From Malachius bipustulatus (taxonomy: Eukaryota; Arthropoda; Insecta; Coleoptera; Melyridae), in contig OU342630.1 of the NCBI GenBank assembly GCA_910589415.1, positions 39,216,012 to 39,280,011 of the forward strand: 64,000 nucleotides of DNA. Direction: 5' to 3'. The position numbers were made by a program, and so were the translations under genes. The notes under the pieces are model-generated. The model was not told where the DNA came from. It worked only from the letters and a program-made list of their open reading frames with translations, and made no database searches. Positions within the stretch are counted from its first letter, which is position 1. Every line of letters begins with the position of its first letter. This document shows positions 1 through 12,540 of this stretch, one piece after another.

Positions 1-520
1 AGAAAAGAACACACTCTTTTTTATTTTATTATTTAAAATAAATACTTTTTTATTAGGTACATACCCACGCTAAGTAAACTTGACATAATTAGAAATATCG
101 TGTGATCCACAAAATTTTCAATCAACTAGTGCCTCGGAAGAGAGAGATGGCTAATACAGTCATGTCTGAGCTCAATTCCTATCAGTTTAAACTAAAATAT
201 TACACATACTTATTTTTAATACTATACTCGAAGTCCAATAAACGACAAAGTGAATCATCGCATCAAACGGGGGACAGGGACGCGCGGAGTAAGAAATTTC
301 ATAGTCGTGCATAATAATCTGATACGGGATGCACTAACTGAGAATATTGCAGAAAAATGCAGTGTTTATATGAGATAATGACATGTTATGATAAGAAAAG
401 TACATACCCAATAAGATTATTTCTAAACTTCAGACGAACTATCAGAATCCCAATCAGTTTAGGAATCACTATCACTGTTCTCTTCAACAACAAAACTTAA
501 AGGTTTCTTAAAAGGTTTCT
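1..520. other. AT-rich intergenic sequence
   Basis: No convincing gene is present. The small reading frame at 102-314 has no recognisable domain and no splice or homology support. The stretch leads into the 3' end of the minus-strand transposase relic that begins at about 524. Confidence 0.5.
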
Positions 521-523
521 TAC

Positions 524-1700
524 TTAAAGTATTACTTCAACGCGTACATCCAGATCCCACATACGAGATTCTTCTTTAAAAATATGCTGGATACATTTTT
601 GCCAATTCTCAGGTGTCACATGACCTAATGCTTCATCTAATAAGATTTTTATTTCTGACATCTTGAAGGTTTTATTTTTTCTTGCTACCTCAAATTTTAC
701 TTGAGCCCAGATTACCTCAATTAGGTTCAACTCACAGTGCGATAGGAAGGCAAACGATGAATAATAATACTATGTTTCCGAGCCAATTCATCTACAGCAT
801 TACAAAACTTTTCTTATGAAGGCGAGTCAAGTCCAATAATTGCACTTTTAGCATGGTTTCTTCGTGGGCAATATCTTTCATTTTCAACCAATCAATTATT
901 TGCCCTTTTCTCCAACTTGACGTTGGCAATGGCTCTAGCCGTCGATTGTGATATGGTACATTATCCATCACCACTACAGGACCTGCTTCCAACTTTGGTA
1001 TAATTGAAGCAAACCATCCTTCAAAACGCGTGGCGTCCATATCCTCGTGATAGTCTCCTGTTTTTTTAATTCAAATATTAATGCATCACCGTCTACAAAA
1101 CCACTATCACTGCCAATGTGCGTGATTATTAAGCGTCTTCCTTTACCGAAAGGAGCTTTCAACCCTGTTGACAAACCTTCCATGAAAGCTTGTCGACTGC
1201 TGGTGACATTAAGGTCTTGCCAAACCTTCTGAACGGTATGACCTTCGTTTAGCTATGTTTCGTCCATATAATAAATCTTGCGATTCTCCATCCTGTATTG
1301 ACGAATTTGTTGCAAGTAGTTACGCCGCCATAAAACGATGTCAGGTTTTTCTAAAAGAACACTCTTTCGATTTCTTTTCAAATATCGGAAGTTCATAGAA
1401 TGGAGAGTTCGTTTTAGCACTCGTATTGACACTTTTGGCATATCGGCGTCACCATTAATAGCGGCTGAAATTTTTGCCAAAGTTGGCAGTTCATTTTTAA
1501 AGAAAAAGGAATGCACTTTCCGACGAATGGATCTTTTCGTGTCCTCGTCAAGAATGATCCTTTTTTTCCCACGCGTTTCTACTTTGGTAGTAGAGCTAAA
1601 TTCTTCTTTGATAGCTTTATACACTCTGCTCTCCCCCATTTTTGTTAAGCTGCTACATATTAAGACTGCTTCTGTCGCGGATAAATTAGGATTTATTTCA
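524..1700 (-). pseudogene. IS630/Tc1-like DDE transposase relic, copy 1
   Basis: Read on the minus strand, this is a transposase broken across three frames. The N-terminal part (1253-1639, extendable to about 1700) is a helix-turn-helix-type region with basic stretches such as RKNRKS and RRNYL. It ends in YYMDET, whose Asp is the expected first catalytic residue. The central part (792-1183) holds VVVMDN with the second Asp. The last part (524-730) holds LNLIEVIWAQVK, whose Glu is the third catalytic residue of the DDE triad. Frameshifts near 1065 and 760 and a stop at about 790 mean it cannot make a full enzyme. This order and spacing fit the DDE superfamily of insect cut-and-paste transposons; the exact subfamily is uncertain. 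It is related to the copy at 6244-8600. Confidence 0.85.
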
Positions 1701-1740
1701 CTTATAGACCATCAAAAACGTTTTTAATTAAAATTTTCAC

Positions 1741-3469
1741 TTCCGGCATCAGTGTGATACGCTTGTTTTTCCTAACAACTGTTATCGACCATATTTTTTT
1801 GTTTTTCAACACAATAATCACTCAAACACAAAAATCTAATTGAATTTTAAAAATTGCTCCAACACTTACTGCTTTTTACCCAACGCTTGAAACGCTACTG
1901 AAATTACTTCGGCTTCTGCATGTGCGATAAATGCTTTTTTAGCGCATCGCCTCTGAAAGACGATTTTTCAGTAGCTCAGTAGCCGGCGGAATGACGCATA
2001 TTGCAGCCTGCATGCAACAGCAGCTCGCTTCCAAGCGTAGAAAATTTTCCAGCCCGCAACGAACGTTTTTTCTGGCCCTAGGGCGGACAGATTTAGGAGT
2101 TACTATAGCAACTACTGATAGTGTTATCAGTTAGTGATTACGCGGCAGGTGAGAGCGAAATTGAAGCACACAGCTGACAACTAAACCGAGACCACTATAC
2201 CTACGCGCATATTTCAATCAAGTCTAAACGAGCTGGAAATATAATAATAACAGGTAGGTACCTATCTAATTATAAGGATTAACGGGGGTTACTAGTTTCT
2301 GAGGTTTCGTCAATAAAGCAACAAAATGAACGCTAGACAGGAAAATTACACTGACAGTGAATTAATTTGTACGCCACCACATATTCGCCAACAAGCTAAT
2401 AACAAGGCAAAGTATTCAGTGTTCTAACACGATGCGCTAAAAAATAGAGTCTATATCTCGGCCGGATCAGAAGTCCATTTCAGCTCGTATTCAATCGACC
2501 CTTGCTCCGCTACGCTCCGCTACGCTCCGCTCGGCCCGATAACTTCATACTCGCTGAAATGAACTTCTTTCCGCCCTTGATATAGAATATACTATTTTAA
2601 CAAGAAAACAGATAAGATAAGCTTATGGTTAAATCTCAGACGTACAAGAGATGTAATGAGGTGTATAAAGCAGTGAATTAAAGAAGACAGAGAATAAAAG
2701 TAGACCCATTGTATTTTAATCAATAATAAAGATAAGCCTATCAGCTCTTGTAGCTCAATAAAATATCAATTTTTTGCCGGTAGTTCGTACCCTGCGGCAA
2801 AATTTCTTAAAATTTAAACAATTATTCCAAATTTTACAAGCAAGCGGTTTTGCCGATCGATAGTTAACATTTTGCACTATTTTGATGACTCACTTTGCGG
2901 AATATTGAACTTATAGTATAATAATTTTACTTCAGCATGAATCAAAACAAAAAAAAAAGGTTGAAATTATCTAACGTTTCTGTGTAAATAATTCAATAAA
3001 AGAGAAATACGGAAAATCTAGCTATTGTTTGTTTACACAACGTGCCGTCACTTTTTCGCTCTTTAATAATGGAATACCCTACATTTTTTTTAATTTCTAT
3101 CAAAACCTGTAAGACCTGGTATTATAGCAAGATCGCGTAAGTGAATCTTCGGAAACGATTAGTGTCGATGATGTCATAAGAACTTTAAAGCGTCACGGTG
3201 GCTGGAAATTCACTGTACTCGGTGAAGGATATATTGATAATCGCATTTAAAACAAACTTGACATAGCTAATAAAATTACAAATGCAATAGATAACTTTAC
3301 AGATAAACCATCGAACTCATGCAAGAATAAAAAGCGTAAAGAATACTTATAGCTACCTGCCTGCAACTACGATAAATTGCGAGTTAATGATTATAAGCAA
3401 ACAACTTTTTGGAAAATACAAAAAATTCTTATTTTTGTAACAACTATCTACTGTAATTTTTCGTCAGTA
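1741..3469. other. Intergenic, no gene; one imperfect hairpin
   Basis: No coding signal is visible. At about 2449-2592 an imperfect inverted repeat pairs CTATATC and AGAAGTCCATTTCAGC with GCTGAAATGAACTTCTTT and GATATAG. Its G+C-rich loop contains the word TACGCTCCGC in tandem. It may be a degraded MITE. Confidence 0.4.
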
Positions 3470-4235
3470 TACAGGGTGGTTGACTTATCATCGTCCAGCT
3501 TGTACGTATTTACTGAGTTATGAAAGTTAAATTTAAAAAATGTCAAACTAAATTTGATCTACACAATGGTGTACACAATTTCTTTCTAGGGCTTACCTGT
3601 TTTAAGCTATACACCAAACTTTGTTTATTTAAATTGAACATTTGTTATTACATTTTTAAGTTGTCTAAAAAATAGAATTAGGATCGTTTTTATAGTTGGT
3701 GTTTAAGATAAGCAGTTTGAGAGTTAAAAACAAGTGAAAATCGCAATTTTCCAACTTTAAACCAGCGTACCTTGAGAACGGCTCAAGATGTTGGAAAACG
3801 GCTTACATGTCCCTATCTAAACTTTTCAAGTAGTATCCAACTGTATAAATATAATTTCTACACAGAGTGATAAAAAATCAAATTTTTTATCACCCTCTAT
3901 AAAAATTCTAACTATCAATACCTCTTGAAAAGCCAAGAAAGATACATGTAAGCCGTTTTCCCACATCTTGAGCAATACGATTTTCACTTGTTTTTAACTC
4001 TCAAACTGCTCATTTTAAACTCCAACTGTAAAAGCGATACTAATTGCATTTTTTAGACAATTTGAAAATGTAATAGCATATGGGGTGTCCCATTTAAAAA
4101 AACAAAGTTGAGTAATTTACCTTAAAACAGGTAGGCCCTGGAAAAAAATTGTTTACAACATTGTTTAGATCGAATTTATTTATAATCACATTTCAGTAAA
4201 TACAAGCTGCACAATGAAATGTCAGTCACCCTGTA
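3470..4235. mobile_element. Foldback element, TA-flanked (ACAGGGTGGTTGAC end)
   Basis: The ends are tacagggtggttgac and gtcagtcaccctgta, which are inverted and start and stop at TA, as for elements that duplicate a TA target. The arms are long and imperfect and meet in the middle. The inner arm carries the words ACAAGTGAAAATCG and CGGCTTACATGTCCCTAT, which recur in the elements at 26180, 43925, 49393 and 58857. No coding sequence is seen, so it is non-autonomous. Confidence 0.85.
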
Positions 4236-4639
4236 TAAGTAAAACATTTATTAGAGAATTATCATCGCTTCCCGTACATATCATGAAGATTTTACCAAGT
4301 TTTCAAAATATCAATTCTCTACTCTCACCGATTTCACGGACTTTAATTATGACAGTTTTTATTTGCTGTTGCTATGTGTGTTTATGTGCTGTATCTACAG
4401 TCGGTGTTCTCTGTGTCTTTCATGATGTTTTATATTTGACTATTCCTATGCAATTCATTGTAAAGTTGTCTACTGGAAAATAAAGAACATTTAACATTTA
4501 ACATTTAACATTAATTATTAGAGAGCGTCTTTAAAAGTAGGTACATATACAGGGATTAAAAAGTTGTGAAGAAATTTTTTTTTTAATGTGATTAGTTTTT
4601 GGTTGACACTTGACAGTCAGCAGTCACAAAAACGCTGAG

Positions 4640-5040
4640 CTCTCCTATTATCAGCTCTAAAATGACATAGAATAATTCCCTACAAAAACTCAACAAACTA
4701 GGCAAAGAGAACAAAATTTACCTCAAATGGATACCAGGTCACACTGGGATTGAGGGAAACTAACGTGACCATTCATTGTCAAGAAAAGAGGCAGCAGCTG
4801 CCTTCATAGGGCCAAAGCCATTCAGTGGCCTTGAAGACACGTTCTTCAAAGCAGAACTACAAAAGGAAGAAGGTAAACTGAGAAGTTTATTGGAAAAACC
4901 TCTCAGGCTTGAGGCAATCCAAGGAGCTCCTCGGGAACTTTAACCGCGAAAGGTCAAGAAAAATCTTGACCCTCAACACTTTTCTCAGAGTGTCTCACAA
5001 GTCTCAGAATGCTAGCGGGATTCCTAACAGGATCTAGTAT
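4640..5040 (+). pseudogene. LINE RNase H-domain remnant
   Basis: In the forward frame the sequence reads YLKWIPGHTGIEGN, a stop, then RDHSLSRKEAAAAFIGP. This is the conserved end of the RNase H domain found at the C-terminus of many insect non-LTR retrotransposon polyproteins (WIPGHxGIxGNExAD). The Asp/Glu region is interrupted by a stop codon and later frames shift, so this is a dead 3' fragment of a few hundred bases. It is followed directly by the repeat at 5043. Confidence 0.75.
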
Positions 5041-5042
5041 CT

Positions 5043-5300
5043 AGTCGGCTTTGAAAATTTTAGAAATGTCAGATGGATAGTTCTTGACGACTTATGTAAG
5101 CCAACAATTTTTATTTATTTATGGCCAATACAAAAAAAGATGATGCAAACAAGAAATCTCGATTTATCTTTTTTTTTTCATGATATTCAGGAACATTCAC
5201 AAAAATATCTTCACGGATTCGAGATGGCCACAAAATAGCGCATCTTGTCTCTTATTTAACCGACCCTGTATCTATTAGCGTTTTCGAGACCCATAGTGAG
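5043..5300 (+). repeat. Interspersed repeat R fragment
   Basis: The segment contains the words AAATGTCAGATGGATAG, ACTTATGTAAGCC and AGATGGCCACAAAA and a variant of ACCGACCCTGTATCT. The same block recurs, in one or both orientations, at 22640, 51540, 54880, 57435, 60270 and 62270. It corresponds to one arm of the complete palindromic copy at 57435-58181. Confidence 0.75.
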
Positions 5301-6243
5301 CTTTGAAAAAGAAGGCTGCTATATGTCGGTACCTATTCAATTCCCGAAAAAACGCTCATCCTGAAAAGGGAAAAATGTCTCTAAAGGTATTTTTATTTGT
5401 TTAAGTTCAGGCTACTCTCTTCATCTAAGAAAGTAGCTCAATACTGAATCAAAATTATGAATTACTCATTATCACCTTTGCTGTAACTTGAAAGATGAAC
5501 TAAAAATATGACACCTCGAATTTATTAAAGTCCCTTCATAATAGCTATTTGTGATATAAATTGCAAAAATATAGTAGTGTTTTTCTGGGATTAGGTTAAT
5601 GTTGCCAATGGTAACTTTTAAAACACGCGCGTTCTTAAAAGTTGTATTATTAAACACGCTTAATTATAAACGAGGCATAATTTAACCAAACAAAATAGGG
5701 TCTCAATATAAAATTTGCTGTTTGTGATACAAGTTCCAAAATGGAGTGTTTTAAGTACGCTAAGAAAATTTTGTCAAACAAGGCCGAAGGCCGCGTAAGA
5801 AAATCGTTAAGTGCTTGAAAAACTTCTCTTGCAACAAGACTTTTTTCTTAAATCGCAAAAAAACAAGAATAATTTAAGAATTCTATAAACTGATATTATA
5901 AATTATTGTTAAAATGACTGACTTGAAAACTACGGAAACTTTCTTTAAATTGTAGTTTTTCACTTTTAAACACTACTAAGTGCGTAAAAGAATATATACT
6001 TTCAAGGCACTATAGTTCAGTTCCGAATCGGAAGATACCTTATCAGTTTTTCCAGCTAGAGAGCTGAGGGGGAATAAACGTAAAGGGAAAGCAGATGTCA
6101 GTGGCGCACGACTTGCCAATTTTAAAGGGGCTCTTTCTGAACTTGATGTCGAAATGTCACTGTCACTATTTATTACTGTCCATATCAGGGTTAATTTGAA
6201 CTATAAGTGGTTGTACTAGGCATTCAACGCGGGTTTCCAAATC
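5301..6243. other. AT-rich intergenic sequence, no gene seen
   Basis: No recognisable gene, RNA or repeat boundary is seen. Short reading frames here, including 5472-5657 on the minus strand, show no domain. Confidence 0.4.
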
Positions 6244-8600
6244 TCACATTTTTATTTCTTCTTTTTCTACATGTCCTATACAACTACGCCATATGTCCGG
6301 GGTTATATGCGAAACCGCTTCTTCTAAAAGCTTCTTCACATCGCACAGCTTAAAACTAGAATTTCTACGAGCCACTGAACCTTTAATTTGAGCCCAAACC
6401 GTGCTATCGGGCCATTTCGTCAACCACATACTTAATATACAGGGTGTCCCAAAATTCCATGGACATGGAGCAACCACAGATTACTGACGTAAAAAAAAGT
6501 CGCTCGGACCAAACTTATCTCTATACCAAAATGCTTCGTTTGTCCGTTAGAGGGCTTCAAAGTCTTTTGAAAATTTTAGTTTTTTTGAAATAGCTCAAAG
6601 TCGGCTGATTCCAATTCGATGAAATTTGGTAGGTAAATTTCTTATTAAAAGTGCTAATTTCTGCTGTACATGATAATTTGACGGAAACCCGGGAAGGGGT
6701 GAAACTACCCCTACCCTCCATTAAAATCGATCGTAATTGTTGATAGGGTAGCAGGAACGCTGTTCATGTTTTTTGGTTTGAAACATACATCGTTTTAGCC
6801 CATTTTTTGTCTCCTACAAAAATCTGTATCTTTCCGAGGTGCTATGTGATAAAATAAATTAGTCGATGGTACCTAACCAAAATTTTATTTCATTCTTTTA
6901 ATTTAAATCAAAATTTCAATTGTCAGGTTATTATTTGATCTAATCTTATAAAAGATGTTAAGTATGGTTCGTTTTTTTTTTCAGGTGTTTGCAAACGGTT
7001 TTTTTCAAACGCAATAAACAGTTTGCAAAACGGCGAGGTTCCAAGAAAAGTTCAAATCATTTTTTTGCGCAGGATGGAACTTTCTAGGGTCCAAACCGGC
7101 GCCCACATCGAGCATTTTTTATGAGATTAGATCAAATAATCACCTAACAATTGAAAATTTGATTTCAAATTAAAAGAATGAAATAAAAATTTAGTTATCA
7201 TCGACTAATTTATTTTATCACATAGCACCTTGGAAAGATACAGATTTTTGAAAGAGACCGAAAATAGGCTAAAACGATGTATCTTTCAAGCAAAAAAACA
7301 TGAACAGCGTTCCTGCTACCCCATCAACAATTACGATCGATTTTAATGGAGGGTAGGGGTAGTTTCACCCCTTCCCGGATTTCCGTCAAATTATCATGTA
7401 CATCAGAAATTAGAACTTTTAATAAGAAATTTACCTACCAAATTTCATCGAATTGGAATCAGCCGACTTTGAGCTATTTCAAAAAAACTAAAATTTTCAA
7501 AAGACTTTGAAGCCCTCTAACGGACAAACGAAGCATTTTGGTATAGAGATAAGTTTGGTCCGAGCGACTTTTTTTTACCTCAGTGACCTGTGGTGGCTCC
7601 ATGTCCATGGAATATTGGGACACCCTGTACATGGGTCTGTGCTGACGCACTATTTCCAATAATTGTATTTTAAGCATATCTTCATCATGAGGCAGTTTCT
7701 TTGAATTCAGCCACTCTATTATATCTGCTTTAAGTTGGTATTTTCTCCAATCGACGACTGTGATAAGGGGCATTGTCGAGGACAATCACAGAACCAGGCT
7801 CAACAAGCAACAATATGGAGGAAAACCATCGTTCAAAAACTTCTGCGTTCATGTCCTCATGATAGTCTCCCATCTTTAGCGATTCAAATACATTGAGGCC
7901 ACCTTTTAAAAAACCAGAATCACTCCCAATGTGGGTAATGATCAGTCTTCGGCTTTTGCCCGATGGAGATTATAATACCGGAGAAAATCCCTCAAAAAAC
8001 GCTTGACGTGAACTTTCGATGTTGAAGTCTTGCCAGACTTTCGACACTGTGTGGCCTTCATTCAGCCACGTTTCGTCAGTGTAATATATTTTTCTTTGTG
8101 ATCGTCGATGCTCTCGAATTTCATTCAAAAATGTTCTGCGCCACAAAACAATTTCATTTCTTTCAATTAAGATGCTCTTTCGGTTTCATTTCTGGTAGCG
8201 GATGTTCATTTCGCGTAAAGTTCGAATTAGTACTCGACGAGATATGTTTGGCAGACTTTCATCTTTGTGCAGCTCTGCTAGAATTTTACTTAAAGTAGGA
8301 ATTTCATTTATAAAAAATGCGGCATGAAGTTTTCGATGAATACCATACTTCACGTCATCATCGAGTATGATTCTCTTCCGACCAGAAGTTCCATCTTTAT
8401 TTGGTTTCTCAATATTGGGATTCTTGATAACTCTGAAGACCGTACAAACAGAAACATTAGTTAAACTAGCACACAAAGTAACTACCTCTTTCACTAGCAT
8501 ATTCAGGTACCTATCCTTAAGACCCTTATACACATTATTCACCATTAAACGCTCTTCTTGCGTTAGAACGTGGCATTTTTTCGATTGTGACGCACTAAAA
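6244..8600 (-). pseudogene. IS630/Tc1-like DDE transposase relic, copy 2 (split by a foldback)
   Basis: This minus-strand paralogue of the 524-1700 transposase has an N-terminal part (8186-8545) containing KRIILDDDVK and ending at a stop after NIRYQK. It is followed by KIYYTDETWLNEGH with the first catalytic Asp. The frame then runs through the second-Asp region to RQHRPMY at about 7630. There a 1192-bp foldback (6438-7629) is inserted. Past it the frame resumes as KYVVDEMAR and then VWAQIKGSVARRN. Compared with copy 1, the residues between DEMAR and VWAQ, including the catalytic Glu, are missing. The gene is therefore dead three ways: stop codons, deletion and insertion. Confidence 0.85.
6438..7629. 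mobile_element. 1.19-kb foldback element, copy 1
   Basis: The ends are tacagggtgtcccaaaattc and gaatattgggacaccctgta, inverted, with TA at both edges. The arms of about 520 bp each pair almost throughout: CGCTCGGACCAAACTTATC at 6503 is mirrored at 7555, and ATCGATCGTAATTGTTGATA at 6726 at 7325. A spacer of about 100 bp at 7000-7110 has G+C-richer words such as CCAAACCGGCGCCCAC. It has no ORF of its own and interrupts the copy-2 transposase. A near-identical element lies at 15787-16980. Confidence 0.93.
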
Positions 8601-10043
8601 TTTTATGCAAATTCCATTTTGTAAAAATCGAGAATAGGAGATTTGGATATTTTATGGGATAAGCTACCGGGTGAAACTGTTATCCTATAGGTATATCCAG
8701 CTATTTACTTACAAGAATAATTATGTATAATTATTAGATATTAAATCATCGAGTCACTTAAAACTTGGATCATGAAAAAAAGCAATTTACGTTTATAAAT
8801 TTCCAAAGCAAAAGACTGTGCCCGCCTATGGCAGGTAAATCACACTTAACAATTTTTGCCTCGAATATTTAATAAAACAATAAATTTCGAGACAGAAATG
8901 CATAAAAGATATGCGCGATCAGATAAGAAAATGGATGTTCCGTGTGATTCGTGTAAAACTATAAAATTTAGTTTGTTCCGTACACTTTTAAATACGACTT
9001 CTTTGAATCACCTATACATATAAACATGAAATTAGATTGCAAATCTGATAAGGTATTTTTTAATTATTCGGAACCGAACTATAGTGAATAAAAAGACTAA
9101 CATCATTACGAGACTAAAATGGCAATCCAAATGTGAATTTTTTATAGCTGCATTATTATTGGTGTTAAAATTATTTTTTCAAAGCCATAAATCAAAGTAT
9201 AAGTTACCCAGGGAAAATGGATAATTGTAACTAATAGGTACTATAAATAAAAAATGAATGCAATCAGAAGGTTTATCTACCACTTCCTCAATAATAAAAT
9301 TTATATCAATAAATTTAATCTGTCACTTATAATTCAATAGACATTTTTTAGAGTAAAGGAAATGCCCGGACACAGTAATTAGACAAATATAACAATTGCA
9401 ACATGAAATAGATTTTTTGTCACGGTCATCATGAAGTGACAAAACCGCAAGAGGCCGATCTTCGACGATACTTATAGATATTATTTCTTGATTCGGATTT
9501 GTTTTTTATTGGATTACCTTGATAGTTGTTAATTAGTGAAGGTTAATCAACCTCAAAGCGAAATGAAACTAGGTACCTACCTATCCACTATTGAAATTTT
9601 ATGTGAATCTACAGAAATTAAATTATCAATATGTATTTAAAAATTATAAAACAATTAACTAACTTTTAACGATTTAGTTTAAAGATCAAGTCTCAGAAAG
9701 TCGAAACAAATTATACAACATTGATGAAAACATTCAACCCGTGATTTATGATACGTTATGAAAGAAGTAATATCTTTTTTTCATATAATTTTTCAGCTGA
9801 AATATAGAAAGTTGCTTTCAGAATAATAACTCAACTGGTTGAAAATTTTAATAGGTTTGACCAGAAAAATTAATATAAAACCAGGTAGCAGGTGGAAAAA
9901 CTCAGCAAAAGTTCATTGTACACCGTAAAAAAAGCAGTAGGCTTCAAAAGGAAAAGGGAAGATCCTCGCACAGAGAACTTTTGAAATTTCTGACGTGACT
10001 TTTTAAATTTTCAATTTGTGAAAAAAAACTTGAAATCTTTTAA
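8601..10043. other. AT-rich intergenic sequence, no gene seen
   Basis: No coding region, RNA gene or clear repeat boundary could be supported. Composition is low-complexity AT-rich, like most of the window. Confidence 0.4.
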
Positions 10044-10762
10044 TAGTAGAGTGCTCGGAGCTTCGAAAGTCGCTTAAAAATGAAATGTGTGGGCCTTTCA
10101 AGATTAAAAGCTGCGACCTGTGGCAAATGGAAGCTTATGTCATTAATATAGCCCAAAAAAATTCGTCCAGTAATCGTCCTGTGCAAAAGGGCACTATCCA
10201 AAATTTTCGAGTTTTTTCTATAAATCGATGGTATAGAACTGATACAAATTTTTGGTATTTTTTCTACGCAATATTTTGTAGCCGTTTGCCTGTACAAAAA
10301 TGAAAACCGATCTTGAAAAGCGTTGGCTCTTATGGAGCCAGGCGGTCTTCAAGAAGCGATATCTCCGTTCGAAGTGGCTGAAAAATTTATTCAATTTTAA
10401 TACTTCGGCTGTTTATCAACGATTATCTTAAAAGCGGTAACTCTGATCGAAAAATAGTTTTATAAATAATTGTTGCTCCATTATTTGTGATTAATATGGT
10501 CTTATTTTCATAATTTTACACCTAATAATTATTAATGAGAAAAGTTAATAAATGTAAAGCGATGCATAATCAAGACGCTCGAGTTCTCGCTCGAACTGTT
10601 GGCCAGCGCTCCGACTCTCGATCACCCTCTCTCACCCTGCACTTCCCCTTATCATCGTAATACGCCAGGATAGGTTCATAATAAGCGCGGCAAGTAATAT
10701 TATTTTAAAATATTATGGCTCTGTTTAATATCCATGAAACGTTATTTCTTGTATATAATAGG

Positions 10763-10806
10763 TATTGATTATGAATAAAACACTAGTGTTTTATTCATAA
10801 TCAATA
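10763..10806. repeat. Perfect 44-bp palindrome
   Basis: The half-site TATTGATTATGAATAAAACACT is followed at once by its exact reverse complement, with no spacer and no mismatch, centred on ACACTAGTGT. It lies inside the left arm of the 3.6-kb element and is absent from the matching place in the right arm, where the sequence runs straight through. It could be a very small inserted element or a product of end-joining. Confidence 0.9.
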
Positions 10807-11334
10807 AGTATGCAGAGATTCTACGAAGTAAGGGTTGAAAACATAAATTTTATATAATAGGTAAATATACAGGATCAATTAAATTTATTCCAGGTGTTTT
10901 CTCACAATGAAGATAATTTATTATATATCCATAAATACTATTTTCAGTAAAACAATGGAACAATCACTTCGAAATGCATGCAAAATTGGGGAGGAAGCAT
11001 TGATAAATTTTACTTGCGGAAAAAGAAATGAGAAGAAGTATACATTATCAGGAAATTTTCAAACATGAGCTAGCAGCTAACATATCCCATGTCGCTTGTT
11101 GCAAATGGTATGTTAGCTACACTCTCAAATAAAAGTGCTTTAGGAGAAATAATCGAAAGCTACAGTACAGAAGGGAGAAGTAGTACTTTTAACAGCAGTA
11201 GTTTTGAAAAAAATTGTCACATATTTTATATGGCATGTCTGTAGTTCAGAATACCCAGTTTCTGCTGCCATAAATTCAAGAACATTTGGCGATTATTCCA
11301 AAATATTCACAAAAATGATATTCAAGCGTGACAT

Positions 11335-12540
11335 AAAATCACAACGTATAGACCTCTAGTATTCGATCATTATGAAAAAAATTCAGTCAAAAATGCAACT
11401 CGAATGAAGAGAGGTGGCACACAGATTCAATAAATAAGATAATCGATACTGGAATAAGCGTTCCATTGCCTCATCAATGGAATCTGTTTATCAATTCAAC
11501 ATTTAATAAAAAACAGTTGACCAATTTTCTGTCAAATAAGGCATTAAAACATTCAGCGAAAGAGAATATAGAGTTTGTAACAAGTGGTGGATTCTCTGAT
11601 GTTTACCAATATAAAAGTAAAAATTTTTTCTTTTATGATGACCTTTGATCTCAAATCAGGAGAAAGCAGATACAAGAATTTTACTGCACATTCTGTCAGC
11701 AAAAAAAGCTGGGTAACGATACTGATGTATTGGTATACTACTGGTACATTTCAGAGAACATTCAATTCCTGAAATGTGGATGAAGGTTGGGAAAAAAGGC
11801 AGTGTTCGGTTCATTCCCATACACAAAATCAATATAGACCAACGCCTGATTAAAAACCTCCCAGATTTTCATGCACTGACAGGGTGCGATACAACCAGTC
11901 AATTTGCAGGTTTTGGGGAAAAAAACTAGCTGGAAAACGTACTTAACTTATGAGATTATCTTCTGGAAAATTTTGGAGGGAGATGGAACAAAATAATTTT
12001 CTCAAATGTTCACAATTTTGTCCTGAAACTTTATACGGAAAACGAAAATATATAACCTCTATAAATCATCTACGAGGTTTATTAGCTGCTTCTAAAACTT
12101 TAGATAAACTCCCCCCAACAGAAGACAGCCTTTATCAACATTGCCTTCGTACATTTATTATCAAACCTACATTTGGTTAAATACTCTACGACCTGTCCAG
12201 GACTTACCAGACTACACAGAATTCGGATGGAAGTTAGCCGACAATCTTTAAACATTACCAAGTTTTTCCAAAATGACATAATTTTTAACGTGTCAATGTA
12301 AAAAAGGTATGCAAACATAATAATAATATTATCATAATGCTTTTTTCTTAATGACTGTGCTTGTATTTCAGATTGTACAGCAAGGTGGTGTGGTTGTAAA
12401 AAAAAATTGACTTCGATGCATAGGATCTTGTCGCTGCATGGGCCAAAAATCCTGTCGAAATATTGCTACGGTTATGTCAGCTGCTATACCTCCGTCTCCT
12501 AAGTAGAGGCTATTTTTGAGTCGGATAGTGAATAATTTTT
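11335..12540 (+). pseudogene. Decayed element-borne gene with PIN/FEN-like acidic motifs and Cys-rich tail
   Basis: Several frames join into one recognisable protein. From about 11355 it reads VFDHYEKNSVKNATRMKRGG, then VPLPHQWNLFI (11466-11640), then NDTDVLVYYWY near 11712. After that come VRFIPIHKINI and LPDFHALTGCDTTSQFAGFG near 11815-11925, then LRGLLAASKTLDKLPPTEDS (11950-12180) and a tail with CTARWCGCKK and CRN near 12375. The arrangement, with DTDVLV followed by TGCDTTS, is seen in a widespread, poorly described family in invertebrate genomes. By motif it resembles PIN/FEN-type nucleases; that function is inferred. Frameshifts (near 11640, 11740 and 11930) and stops show it is inactive. 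It sits between the long inverted arms of the 3.6-kb element. Confidence 0.7.
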
